Source: Sphingopyxis bauzanensis (GTDB taxonomy: Bacteria > Pseudomonadota > Alphaproteobacteria > Sphingomonadales > Sphingomonadaceae). From it: a DNA stretch of 64,000 nucleotides. Below the pieces are notes generated by a model. The model was given only the letters and a program-made list of their open reading frames with translations. It was not told the origin of the DNA and did not search any database. Of the stretch, positions 28,481-36,637 are shown piece after piece (position 1 is the first letter of the stretch; each line of letters begins with the position of its first letter). A program made the position numbers and the translations under genes. The stretch lies in NCBI RefSeq assembly GCF_002205675.1, contig NZ_NISK01000001.1, positions 553,054-617,053 on the forward strand, given 5' to 3'.

Positions 28481-29808
28481 ATCAAGACAGCGTAAACGAC
28501 ACGATCTTTGCCCTGTCGAGCGGGATGCCGCCGGCAGCGATTGCCGTCGTGCGCGTCAGCGGGCCGCAGGCGGGTGCCGCGTTGCAGATGCTGGCGGGGC
28601 GTTTGCCCGCGGCGCGGCGGGCGACGCTCGCCGAGATCAAGTCCATGGACGGGGAGCCCCTCGATCGCGCGCTGATCCTGTGGTTTCCCGGTCCGGCAAC
28701 AGCGACGGGCGAGGATTTGGCCGAGCTGCACCTGCATGGTGGACGCGCGGTTGTCGCCGCGGTCGAGGCAGCGCTGGCGGCGCTGCCGGGGTTTCGGCGC
28801 GCCGAAGCCGGCGAATTTACCCGGCGGGCGTTCCTCAGCGGGCGTATCGATCTGGCCGAGGCCGAAGGGTTGGCCGACTTGCTGGCCGCCGAGACCGAAA
28901 GTCAGCGGGTGCAGGCTTTGGGCATGGCGAGCGGACATGTGTCGCGGGCGGTCGCGGGGTGGCAGGAACGGTTGCTGACGCTGATGGCGGGAGCCGAAGC
29001 GGAGCTGAATTTTGCCGATGAGGATGATGTCCAAGCTGGCGAAATTGTCACTCTAAAGTTGGTCGCTGGAATGACGGATTTGGGTCAAGAACTCGCCGGG
29101 TGGCTGGCGCGGCCGGCGGCGGAGGTGATCTCCGAGGGGTTGTCGGTGGTGATCGCCGGGCCGCCGAATGCAGGAAAATCCACACTTATCAATGCGTTAG
29201 TTAGGCGTGAGCTAGCGATCGTATCGCCGGTGGCGGGGACGACGCGCGATGTGATCGAGACGCCATTGGCGCTCGACGGGATTGCGATGCGTTTTTCGGA
29301 TACGGCGGGGCTGCGTTCCGAAAGTGCCGACAACATCGAGATGATCGGGATCGATCGCGCGAAGGCGGCTGTCGAGGGAGCGGATATTCTGCTCTGGCTG
29401 GGGGCGCCGAACGATGTCCCGAACCACCCGCGCACGATCCTGATCGCGGCGCAGGCGGATCGGTGGCGCGGCGATGCGGCGGCGGAGGCCGAGGCGGCGC
29501 GGTACGACTTGATCCTGTCGGCGGCGACGGGGGAGGGGATGGAGGCGCTGCATCGCATGATCGTCGAGATGGCACGAACGCTGTTGCCGCGCGAGGGCGA
29601 GGCGGCGCTGCGGCAGCGGCAGCGCGCCGCGCTAGGCAAGGCACGCGACTGGCTGCGGATTGCCGCGGGGTCGCGCGAAGCGTCCGACCTGATCCTGCTC
29701 GCCGAGCGGCTGCGGCTTGCCAGCGGTGCGCTTGATCGAATCACGGGGCGCGCAGGGGTGGAAGTCATGCTCGACACGCTGTTTGGACGTTTCTGCATCG
29801 GAAAATGA
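28477..29808 (+). CDS. mnmE: tRNA modification GTPase MnmE
   Basis: MnmE, with MnmG, installs the carboxymethylaminomethyl group on U34 of certain tRNAs. The product is 443 residues if translation starts at CTG 28477. This frame reads NQDSVNDTIFALSSG right after the start, the conserved N-terminus. The first ATG (28525) would remove it. A GAGGG motif lies 8 bases before the CTG, and CTGA overlaps the preceding stop. The G domain has GPPNAGKSTLINAL and DTAGLRSE; the C-terminus is FCIGK, the catalytic C-x-G-K motif. Confidence 0.95.
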   Translation: MNQDSVNDTIFALSSGMPPAAIAVVRVSGPQAGAALQMLAGRLPAARRATLAEIKSMDGEPLDRALILWFPGPATATGEDLAELHLHGGRAVVAAVEAALAALPGFRRAEAGEFTRRAFLSGRIDLAEAEGLADLLAAETESQRVQALGMASGHVSRAVAGWQERLLTLMAGAEAELNFADEDDVQAGEIVTLKLVAGMTDLGQELAGWLARPAAEVISEGLSVVIAGPPNAGKSTLINALVRRELAIVSPVAGTTRDVIETPLALDGIAMRFSDTAGLRSESADNIEMIGIDRAKAAVEGADILLWLGAPNDVPNHPRTILIAAQADRWRGDAAAEAEAARYDLILSAATGEGMEALHRMIVEMARTLLPREGEAALRQRQRAALGKARDWLRIAAGSREASDLILLAERLRLASGALDRITGRAGVEVMLDTLFGRFCIGK

Positions 29809-29824
29809 TGTTCCACGTGGAACT
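29809..29824. promoter_or_regulatory. parS: parS site 1 (ParB-binding)
   Basis: TGTTCCACGTGGAACT matches the parS palindrome at 15 of 16 positions (last base T instead of A). It lies right after the mnmE stop codon, about 4 kb from parB, where alphaproteobacterial parS sites cluster. Confidence 0.88.
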
Positions 29825-29898
29825 GCGCTCTTGAGAAAATCTTGTGTGCGCCCTTTTTCTGTGTGAGATTATGAGAGCCTTCGCGCGGTGGATTTCAC

Positions 29899-31791
29899 AT
29901 GGGCTTTCGGCTATGCGCCGACCCAATCATGCATAGCAGCACAATATATGATGTCATCGTCGTCGGCGGGGGGCACGCCGGCACGGAGGCGGCGGCCGCG
30001 GCGGCGCGGCTTGGCGCGCGGGTGGCGCTCGTCAGTTTTGATCCGGCGTTGATCGGGACGATGTCGTGCAACCCGGCGATCGGGGGCCTCGGCAAAGGGC
30101 ATCTGATGCGTGAGGTCGATGCGCTTGATGGCTGGATGGCGCGCGCGGCCGACAGCGCCGGGATCCATTATCGGATGCTCAACGCGTCGAAGGGCGCGGC
30201 GGTGCAGGGGCCGCGGATCCAGGCCGACCGGACGCGCTATCGCGATGCGATCCAGCACCTGCTCGCGGCCGAGGTTGGCATCACGGTGATTGCGGGCGAA
30301 GCGGCGGCGCTGCGACTGTCGGATGATGAAGCGGTTGTCGAAGGGCTTGAACTCGGCGACGGAACGTCGCTGAGTGCGTCCGCCGTCGTGCTCGCCACCG
30401 GCACCTTCCTGGGCGGGCGGATGTTTCGCGGCGAGGAGCGGATGATTGGCGGCCGTATTGGTGAGGATGGCGCGCATCGGCTCGCCGAGCAGTTGCGCGC
30501 TGCCGATCTGCCGATGGCGCGGCTCAAGACCGGGACGCCGCCGCGGCTCGACGGGCGAACGATCGACTGGGCGCGGCTGGAAGAACAGCCGTCGGACGGC
30601 GGAACATGGACCTGTTCCACGTGGAACAACGCGCGTTCAGTGCCGCAAATTTTTTGCGCGATCACGCGCACCAACGCCGAATCGCACCGGATCATTGCCG
30701 ACAATCTGCATCGTTCGCCGCTGTTCACCGGCGCGATCGGGGCTGCGGGGCCGCGCTATTGCCCGTCAATCGAGGACAAGATCCACCGCTTTTCCGATCG
30801 CGACGGGCATCAGGTGTTTCTGGAGCCCGAAGGGCTGGACACCTATCTCGTCTATCCGAACGGCATTTCGACGTCGCTGCCTGCTGATGTCCAATTGACC
30901 ATGTTGCGGACGATGGAGGGGCTGGAAGCGGTCGAGATGGTCGTGCCGGGTTATGCGGTCGAATATGACCATATCGACCCGCGGGCGCTCGACCGGACAT
31001 TGCAGGTGCGCGCGATGCCTGGTCTCTATTGCGCGGGACAGATCAACGGCACGACGGGTTATGAAGAGGCGGCGGCGCAGGGGCTGGTCGCGGGCGCCAA
31101 TGCGGCGCTGGCGGTGCAGGAGCAGGCCCCGCTGATCCTCGACCGCTCCGAATCCTACATAGGGGTGATGGTCGACGACCTGGTGTTGCAGGGGGTGACC
31201 GAACCCTATCGCATGCTCACCGCGCGCGCCGAATATCGGCTGCGGCTTCGCGCCGACAATGCGGCGACGCGGTTAACGCCAAAGGGGATCGATCTCGGTT
31301 TGGTGCGACCAGCAACAGCGACGCTGTTCGCGGCGCGGCAGGCAGCGCGCGCCAAAGCCGAAGCCTTGCTTGCGGTGGCGGTGACAAGCAACGACTATGG
31401 TGCGATTGGCATGGGAATCCCGGGCGATGGCATCGCGCGGACGCGGATCGAGCTGCTCCGGTTTCCGGATGTGTCGATTGCGACCTTGGCGCGGCTCGCA
31501 CCCGAACTCGATGCGATCGATCCGACGATCCTCGCCGAGCTGTTCGAGGATGCGCATTATGCGCCCTATATCGCGCGGCAGGATGCTGAACTACGGTCGC
31601 TGGCGGCCAACGAGGCGATCAGCCTTGATCCGGCGCTCGACTATGCGGCGATAGGCGGGCTGTCGCGCGAGATGGTCGAGCGGCTGGGCAAGGCACGGCC
31701 TGAGACTCTGGGTCAGGCAGCGCGGATCGACGGGGTGACTCCGGCGGCGTTGACCGCGATCATGGTGCATAGTCGGCGCCGGGCGGCATGA
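29899..31791 (+). CDS. mnmG: tRNA uridine-5-carboxymethylaminomethyl(34) synthesis enzyme MnmG
   Basis: MnmG (GidA) is the FAD- and NADH-dependent partner of MnmE. The product is 630 residues. [20 protein letters not shown] is the FAD-binding loop. [34 protein letters not shown] and [17 protein letters not shown] are family motifs. ATG 29899 has GGTGGA upstream; ATG 29929 ([10 protein letters not shown]) is a possible shorter start. A complete parS palindrome lies inside the gene. Confidence 0.96.
   Translation: MGFRLCADPIMHSSTIYDVIVVGGGHAGTEAAAAAARLGARVALVSFDPALIGTMSCNPAIGGLGKGHLMREVDALDGWMARAADSAGIHYRMLNASKGAAVQGPRIQADRTRYRDAIQHLLAAEVGITVIAGEAAALRLSDDEAVVEGLELGDGTSLSASAVVLATGTFLGGRMFRGEERMIGGRIGEDGAHRLAEQLRAADLPMARLKTGTPPRLDGRTIDWARLEEQPSDGGTWTCSTWNNARSVPQIFCAITRTNAESHRIIADNLHRSPLFTGAIGAAGPRYCPSIEDKIHRFSDRDGHQVFLEPEGLDTYLVYPNGISTSLPADVQLTMLRTMEGLEAVEMVVPGYAVEYDHIDPRALDRTLQVRAMPGLYCAGQINGTTGYEEAAAQGLVAGANAALAVQEQAPLILDRSESYIGVMVDDLVLQGVTEPYRMLTARAEYRLRLRADNAATRLTPKGIDLGLVRPATATLFAARQAARAKAEALLAVAVTSNDYGAIGMGIPGDGIARTRIELLRFPDVSIATLARLAPELDAIDPTILAELFEDAHYAPYIARQDAELRSLAANEAISLDPALDYAAIGGLSREMVERLGKARPETLGQAARIDGVTPAALTAIMVHSRRRAA
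30613..30628. promoter_or_regulatory. parS: parS site 2, inside mnmG
   Basis: TGTTCCACGTGGAACA is a perfect 16 bp palindrome within the mnmG coding sequence, where it encodes part of TCSTWNN (about residues 238-244). Confidence 0.92.
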
Positions 31792-32032
31792 GACCATAGC
31801 GGCAGGTTATTGGAATCTAACACAAAAATACAAATATGGCGGCTTCGTCTGCGGCGGACGATTTCGGCTACGGCGCGAAGCTTAATGCCGATGGGGGTTG
31901 TCGCCGTTCGTCCCTGGCGCGCCTTACGGCTCATCTGATCGAACGGAAAACATAGGTGACGCTGAATCAATGTGCACGAGGATCACGATGAATGTCAGGC
32001 GCATCTTGGAGCGCGTCGACATAAACGGGAAT

Positions 32033-32115
32033 CGTCATTGCGAAGTGCGAAGCGACGCGGCAATCCTGAGACTAGGTAAGCCGCTCTGGATTGCTTCGCT
32101 TCGCTCGCAATGACG
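32033..32115. repeat. Palindromic repeat with CGTCATTGCGA ends
   Basis: CGTCATTGCGA (32033-32043) is mirrored by TCGCAATGACG (32105-32115), with inner GCAATCC / GGATTGC. This GTCATTGCGAnnnnnGCAATCC type of unit is a well-known dispersed intergenic repeat in alphaproteobacteria. The left arm is interrupted (GAAGTGCGAAGCGACGCG), so the copy is partly degenerate. Confidence 0.7.
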
Positions 32116-32202
32116 AAGAGGGACCGATGTAATTTCATCAGGCTCCAGTATTTTTGTGTCTTGGTGTGGGAAATTCATGTTGGCCCGATGTCGGGCTACT
32201 TG

Positions 32203-32255
32203 TTGGCGCCTTTGCGCCTTTGCGTGAATTTTATGGGATCACGCGAAGGCGCCAA
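32203..32255. repeat. Imperfect palindrome TTGGCGCCTTTGCG / CGCGAAGGCGCCAA
   Basis: TTGGCGCC at 32203-32210 pairs with GGCGCCAA at 32248-32255, with imperfect pairing extending inward through ACGCGAAGG. It resembles the CGCCTTCGCG-type repeats seen between genes in sphingomonads. Confidence 0.5.
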
Positions 32256-32307
32256 AAAGTGGGAACGGGGATTCGTGCTTGCGAGGGAATGACGGATTGG
32301 AACGTGG

Positions 32308-32973
32308 ATGATGGACAACGGTGACGCGATACTGGGCAGTGAAGCGGCGGCGCGTGACTGGATCGAGGCAACCTTTGCTCCGTCAGCCGAGAATTGGGGG
32401 CGGCTGGAGCGGTTTGCGGCGATGCTGGTGGCCGAGAGTGGGCAGCAAAATCTGATCGCTGCGTCGACGATTCCGATCTTGTGGGTGCGGCATATCGCCG
32501 ACAGCGCGCAACTTCTGGCGCTCGATCGCGATCGCGACGGGCTGTGGCTCGACCTGGGGAGCGGGCCGGGTTTGCCGGGACTCGTCGTCGCGCTGCTGAG
32601 CGAGCGGCCGATGATGCTGGTTGAATCGCGCAAGCGGCGGTGCGATTTCCTGCGCGCGGTGGTCAGCGAACTGGCGCTGCCGCATGTCGAGATCATCGAG
32701 GCGCCACTCGAACGCATCGAAACGCGCGCTGCAGCGACGATCAGCGCGCGCGCTTTTGCGCCGCTCGATAAACTGATCGACTTGTCCGCCCGTTTTTCCA
32801 CCGAATCGACGCGCTGGCTGCTACCAAAGGGGCGAAATGCGGTTAAGGAACTGGCGTTGTTGCCGCAGGCATGGCAGAATCTGTTTCACGTGGAACAAAG
32901 CCTTACCGACGCCGACAGCCAGATTCTGGTCGGAACCGGGCAAATCACGGATAAGAAGCGAGGAAAAGCATGA
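32308..32973 (+). CDS. rsmG: 16S rRNA (guanine(527)-N(7))-methyltransferase
   Basis: RsmG (GidB) methylates G527 of 16S rRNA using SAM; loss gives low-level streptomycin resistance in other bacteria. The product is 221 residues. LWLDLGSGPGLPGLVVA is the SAM-binding motif. WVRHIADSAQL precedes it, and SARAFAPLDKLIDLSARF and WLLPKGRN follow. Start ATG 32308 or 32311. It ends 4 bases inside parA (ATGA), and a parS site lies in its last quarter. Confidence 0.95.
   Translation: MMDNGDAILGSEAAARDWIEATFAPSAENWGRLERFAAMLVAESGQQNLIAASTIPILWVRHIADSAQLLALDRDRDGLWLDLGSGPGLPGLVVALLSERPMMLVESRKRRCDFLRAVVSELALPHVEIIEAPLERIETRAAATISARAFAPLDKLIDLSARFSTESTRWLLPKGRNAVKELALLPQAWQNLFHVEQSLTDADSQILVGTGQITDKKRGKA
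32882..32897. promoter_or_regulatory. parS: parS site 3, inside rsmG
   Basis: TGTTTCACGTGGAACA matches the parS palindrome with one asymmetric position (TTTCAC / GTGGAA). It encodes FHVEQ in RsmG and lies 73 bp upstream of parA. Confidence 0.9.
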
Positions 32974-33752
32974 TCCGCATTTGCGTGGCGAACCAGAAGG
33001 GCGGGGTTGGCAAGACAACGACCGCGATCAACCTGGCGACCGCACTCGCGGCGACCGGCTGGCGGACGCTGATCATCGACCTCGATCCGCAGGGCAATGC
33101 CTCGACCGGGCTGGGGATCAAGCAGGCGCAGCGCGAATATTCGAGTTACGAGTTGCTGCGCGGCGACGCGACCTTGCGCGAATGCGCGATCCCGACCGCG
33201 GTGCCGCGGCTCGACATCGTGCCCGCGACGGTTAACCTGTCGGGGGCCGAGATCGAGCTGATCGAATTTCAGGACCGGTTGCACCGGATGCAGCAGGCGC
33301 TGTCGGGACCGGACGCGGCGCATTGGGATATCTGCCTGATCGATTGTCCGCCGTCGCTGGGGATGCTGACGCTCAACGCGCTGATCGCCGCCGAATCGCT
33401 GATCGTGCCGCTGCAATGCGAATTTTTTGCGCTCGAAGGATTGAGCCAGCTGCTCACGACAGTCGAGCGGGTGCGCGAGCGTTTCAACCAGAAATTGTCG
33501 ATCCTGGGCGTAGCGCTGACGATGTTCGATCGCCGCAACCGCTTGACCGACCAAGTGTCAGACGATGTGCGCGAGGTGCTCGGCCCGGTGGTTTTCGACA
33601 CCGTCATCCCGCGCAACGTCCGCCTGTCCGAAGCGCCGAGCCACGGCCTGCCGGCGCTGATATATGATCATCGTTGCGCCGGGTCGGCGGCTTATATCGC
33701 ATTGGCGCGCGAGCTGATCGATCGCCTTCCCAACGTCCGCAAGGCTGCATAA
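32970..33752 (+). CDS. parA: Chromosome-partitioning ATPase ParA
   Basis: ParA is the Walker-type ATPase that moves ParB-bound origins. The product is 260 residues. The deviant Walker A is NQKGGVGKTTTAINLATAL, Walker A' is LIIDLDPQGNASTGLG, and the Walker B region is CLIDCPPSLGMLTLNAL. It overlaps rsmG by 4 bases and abuts parB. With the nearby oriC and parS sites it forms a complete segregation module. Confidence 0.98.
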   Translation: MIRICVANQKGGVGKTTTAINLATALAATGWRTLIIDLDPQGNASTGLGIKQAQREYSSYELLRGDATLRECAIPTAVPRLDIVPATVNLSGAEIELIEFQDRLHRMQQALSGPDAAHWDICLIDCPPSLGMLTLNALIAAESLIVPLQCEFFALEGLSQLLTTVERVRERFNQKLSILGVALTMFDRRNRLTDQVSDDVREVLGPVVFDTVIPRNVRLSEAPSHGLPALIYDHRCAGSAAYIALARELIDRLPNVRKAA

Positions 33753-34712
33753 ATGGTTGATAAACAAGACGAAACTGGACCTTCACCAGCGCGCAAGCGG
33801 CCGTCGGGGCTGGGGCGAGGGCTGAACGCGCTATTCGGCGATGTGGCGGCTGAAGCGCCGGTGCTGGCGACGGCTGGAAGTGCCGCAAAGGCGGTGCCGA
33901 CGGTGTCGGGCGACGCGGTGCAGCATGTGCCGCTGGGGTCGATCCGCCCGTTGCCCGGCCAGCCGCGGCGTCATTTCGACGACAACGCCATTACGGAGCT
34001 TGCCGATTCGATCGGGCTGCGCGGACTGTTGCAGCCGATCATCGTGCGCCGCGATCCCGACGGTGACGGCTACCAGCTGGTGGCGGGCGAGCGGCGCTGG
34101 CGCGCGGCGCAGCGCGCCGGCCTTCACCAGATTCCGGCGCTGGTGCGCGAACTCGACGATGCCGCGACCTATGAAATCGCACTGGTCGAAAATATCCAGC
34201 GCCAGGACCTCAACGCTATCGAAGAAGCGGGCGCCTATCGCCGCCTGATCGACGATTTCGGGCATAACCAGGAAGCGCTGGCCAAGCTGGTCGGCAAATC
34301 GCGCAGTCATGTAGCGAATCTGATGCGGCTGCTCGACCTGCCCGACACGGTGCAGGCGCTGGTCGGCGACGGATCGCTGGCGATGGGGCATGCACGCGCG
34401 CTGATTGGCGCCGAAGATGCCGAGGCGATTGCGCGGCGCGTGGTCAAGGAAGGCCTGTCGGTGCGCGCGGTCGAAGCGCTGGTGCGCGAGGGCAAGGGCG
34501 GCGGCCGCAAGGCGCCGCTGGAATATAAGAGCATGGATGGCGTCGGGCGCGACCCCGACATCGTTGCGGTCGAGCGCCACTTGTCCGAGCTGCTCGGGAT
34601 TGGCGTGGCGATTCAATATGCGGGGGGCGGCAAGGGCAATCTGACGTTGAAGTTCGCGTCGCTCGATCAGCTTGATATGATTTGTCAGCGGCTGAGCGGC
34701 GAAGCGATCTGA
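33753..34712 (+). CDS. parB: Chromosome-partitioning protein ParB
   Basis: ParB is the CTP-dependent clamp that loads at parS and spreads. The product is 319 residues. The N-terminus holds KRPSGLGRGLNALFGD, the ParA-activating and box I region. QLVAGERRWRAAQRAGL is the CTP/arginine-rich box II, ALVENIQRQDLNAIEEA is box III, and LVGKSRSHVANLMRLLDLP is the helix-turn-helix that reads parS. A C-terminal dimerisation domain follows. It starts at the base after the parA stop. Confidence 0.98.
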   Translation: MVDKQDETGPSPARKRPSGLGRGLNALFGDVAAEAPVLATAGSAAKAVPTVSGDAVQHVPLGSIRPLPGQPRRHFDDNAITELADSIGLRGLLQPIIVRRDPDGDGYQLVAGERRWRAAQRAGLHQIPALVRELDDAATYEIALVENIQRQDLNAIEEAGAYRRLIDDFGHNQEALAKLVGKSRSHVANLMRLLDLPDTVQALVGDGSLAMGHARALIGAEDAEAIARRVVKEGLSVRAVEALVREGKGGGRKAPLEYKSMDGVGRDPDIVAVERHLSELLGIGVAIQYAGGGKGNLTLKFASLDQLDMICQRLSGEAI

Positions 34713-35064
34713 TCCGCTTCAGTTTGCTATTTGATTCGCGCAGAGGTCGAAGAGAGACGATTTCAAAATCTCTGCGACCTCGGCGCGAAATCCTCCTTTC
34801 ACCGATTCGAGCTGGCGCCGCGCGCTTAATTTGTGCCAGTCCGGGCCGTTAAAGAAAGACAAGCGGTCCCCACGACCCCTCAACATCAGGCTAAGACCCT
34901 GATTTAACTCGCTTACCATGGGTAAGGCGGGCCGATTCCTACTGCGCTGTTAACCAAGCTTGCTGGCAAAAGCTGAACTTGTCGCCCGCTAAACAAGTCG
35001 GCGAATGGGGTGGGATATCCATTCGCGTTTCGACAATCAGTTTTCGAATTAAGGGACCAAACAT
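34713..35064. other. parB-pilin intergenic region (352 bp)
   Basis: No supported gene. Besides the parB hairpin there is an ATCAGG/CCTGAT hairpin near 34887-34906 and an 8 bp stem (GCGAATGG 35001-35008 with CCATTCGC 35019-35026) in the leader of the DUF4402 gene. AAGGGA, 8 bases before ATG 35065, is its ribosome-binding site. A pilin promoter must lie here but I could not identify it. Confidence 0.5.
34735..34789 (+). terminator. Long hairpin after parB
   Basis: TTCGCGCAGAGGTCG (34735-34749) pairs with CGACCTCGGCGCGAA (34775-34789) with one mismatch, and an inner AGAGA/TCTCT adds to the stem. It lies 22 bases after the parB stop and is followed by TCCTCCTTTC. It is the likely end of the origin-side operon. 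Confidence 0.6.
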
Positions 35065-35562
35065 ATGCGCAAATTTGGAATGAAGCGCGCCATCGTCGGC
35101 GCCGCGATTGCTGCTCTCGCCCTGAACGCCCCGGCGGCGCATGCGGCTTCGGCAACGGGTACGGCCACGGCCAAGATTCTTCGTCAGATCACGCTGACCA
35201 ACATCAGCGCCCTGCAATATGCGACGATCATCAGCGGTGCGTCGGCCTCGACGGTCGCCGTTTCGACTGCCGGTGTCCGTACTTGCGGTGCAAGCCTGAG
35301 CTGTCTTGGCACGGCGACCGCCGCCAGCTTCAATGTTGACGGCACCGAGGGCGCCGTGGTCCTCGTCGGTGGCGACTCCAGTGTTTCGCTCGCCGGCTCG
35401 CTCGGCGGCACGATGACCTCGTCGCTGACCTACTCAGCGGCGAACATCACGCTCGGCGCGACGGGCGGTAGCTTTCAGGTCGGCGGTACGCTGAGCGTCG
35501 GCGCCAACCAGGCAGCGGGTGATTACACGGGCACGTTCAACGTGACTGCCGACTACCAATAA
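35065..35562 (+). CDS. DUF4402 secreted protein, likely fimbrial major subunit
   Basis: A secreted protein of 165 residues with a signal peptide ending in AAHAAS. The mature part is almost free of charged residues and rich in Ala, Gly, Ser, Thr and Val, with strand-like alternation. It ends GDYTGTFNVTADYQ, the ending typical of DUF4402 proteins, whose C-terminal strand looks like a donor strand for a chaperone. Two Cys (TCGASLSCLG) may form a disulphide. It is followed by its own terminator and then chaperone and usher genes. The pilin role is inferred from this context. Confidence 0.78.
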   Translation: MRKFGMKRAIVGAAIAALALNAPAAHAASATGTATAKILRQITLTNISALQYATIISGASASTVAVSTAGVRTCGASLSCLGTATAASFNVDGTEGAVVLVGGDSSVSLAGSLGGTMTSSLTYSAANITLGATGGSFQVGGTLSVGANQAAGDYTGTFNVTADYQ

Positions 35563-35603
35563 GGTGGGGGATATGGCGGGCTGAATAGTCCGCCAGCAAA
35601 TTA

Positions 35604-35640
35604 AGGGGTCGCCGGGCGCAGGTCTGGCGACCCCTTTTCT
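35604..35640 (+). terminator. Rho-independent terminator after the pilin-like gene
   Basis: A 10 bp perfect stem (AGGGGTCGCC / GGCGACCCCT, 35604-35613 with 35626-35635) is followed by TTTCT. Placed between pilin and chaperone genes, it could give high pilin expression with limited read-through into the assembly genes. Confidence 0.8.
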
Positions 35641-35776
35641 ATGCGCGGCGTCCAAGTGATGGACATGGCAATTCACCGCCGTGGTTAGCGAAATATCAAC
35701 CATGTTGGCGCAGGCAGGATGCGACCATCGGAAGGGTGTGGGCCTTTCCGGACAAACGATTGTGGGGATCGTATCC

Positions 35777-36607
35777 ATGTTACGCTTTTTTAAAGGCTTC
35801 GGCCTGCTTTCTGTCGTTTTGCTCGGCGTCGTGACGGTGCCGGTTCAGGCGGCGGGCGACCTCCTCGTCGCGCCGACGCGCGTCGTGCTCGACGGTTCGC
35901 GCGGGACCGAGGTGGTGCTGAACAATATCGGCGCCGAACCCGCGACCTATCGTATCAGCCTAGAAATCAAGCGGATGACCGCGGTCGGCGGGCTCGACGA
36001 GATCGCCGAGGAAAACGCCACCCCTGCCGAGCGCACCGCGCTCGGCATGATCGCGTTCAGCCCGCGCCGCGTCACCCTGCCGCCCAATCAGCCGCAGGTG
36101 ATCCGCGTCGGGGTGCGGATTCCCGAAGGCACGCCGCCAGGCGAATATCGCGCGCATATGTTGTTCCGCGCCGTCCCCGATGCGGCCGCCGCGGTCGCCG
36201 CCGATGCCGCGAAGCCCGCGGCGACGGGCGTGTCGATTGCGCTGATACCGATTTACGGCATCACCATCCCGGTGATCGTCCGCGTTGGCGATCTCGGAGC
36301 CGAGGCGGTGATCGGCGACGCATGGGTCGCCGAGACGCCCGACGGCCCGGCGTTCAATTTCGGGCTGACGCGGACGGGCAACCGCTCGGTCTATGGCGAT
36401 ATCGAGGTCACGCGGCCGGGGGCGAACGAGCCGTTGCTGCGCGCGCGCGGCATCGCGGTCTATCCCGAGGTTGGCGCGCGCGAGGTTTCGCTGCGCGTCC
36501 CACCCGAACTCGCCGCCAAGCTGAAAGGCCCGGTGCGCATCCGCTATACCGAGGACCGCGAAGTCGGTGGTGGTACGATCGACGAGGCCGAGCGGGTGGT
36601 GAAGTGA
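35777..36607 (+). CDS. Periplasmic pilus-assembly chaperone (PapD-like)
   Basis: A periplasmic immunoglobulin-fold chaperone of 276 residues for pilus subunits. The signal peptide is LLSVVLLGVVTVPVQAAGD. The N-terminal domain has LLVAPTRVVLDGSRGTEVVL and YRISLEIKRM. FSPRRVTLPPNQPQVIRVGV corresponds to the G1 donor strand, and PEGTPPGEYRAHMLFRAV follows. A second domain continues with SIALIPIYGITIPVIVRVGD. Start ATG 35777. It lies 30 bp before the usher gene. Confidence 0.87.
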   Translation: MLRFFKGFGLLSVVLLGVVTVPVQAAGDLLVAPTRVVLDGSRGTEVVLNNIGAEPATYRISLEIKRMTAVGGLDEIAEENATPAERTALGMIAFSPRRVTLPPNQPQVIRVGVRIPEGTPPGEYRAHMLFRAVPDAAAAVAADAAKPAATGVSIALIPIYGITIPVIVRVGDLGAEAVIGDAWVAETPDGPAFNFGLTRTGNRSVYGDIEVTRPGANEPLLRARGIAVYPEVGAREVSLRVPPELAAKLKGPVRIRYTEDREVGGGTIDEAERVVK

Positions 36608-36637
36608 CGGTTTAAGGACGGGGCGAAAGCCCAAGCC

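Larger units (their letters stand above)
31792..32307. other. mnmG-rsmG intergenic region (516 bp)
   Basis: This is the longest gene-free stretch of the window and is more AT-rich than its surroundings. It carries two dispersed-type palindromes (32033-32115 and 32203-32255) and no credible coding frame. It probably also holds the promoter for rsmG-parA-parB. Confidence 0.6.

Noticed and set aside
34719-34919. Minus-strand 66-codon open frame after parB
   Set aside because: It looked mildly protein-like (WHKLSARRQLESV), but it contains both arms of the long parB hairpin, has no ribosome-binding site and no neighbour in the same direction.
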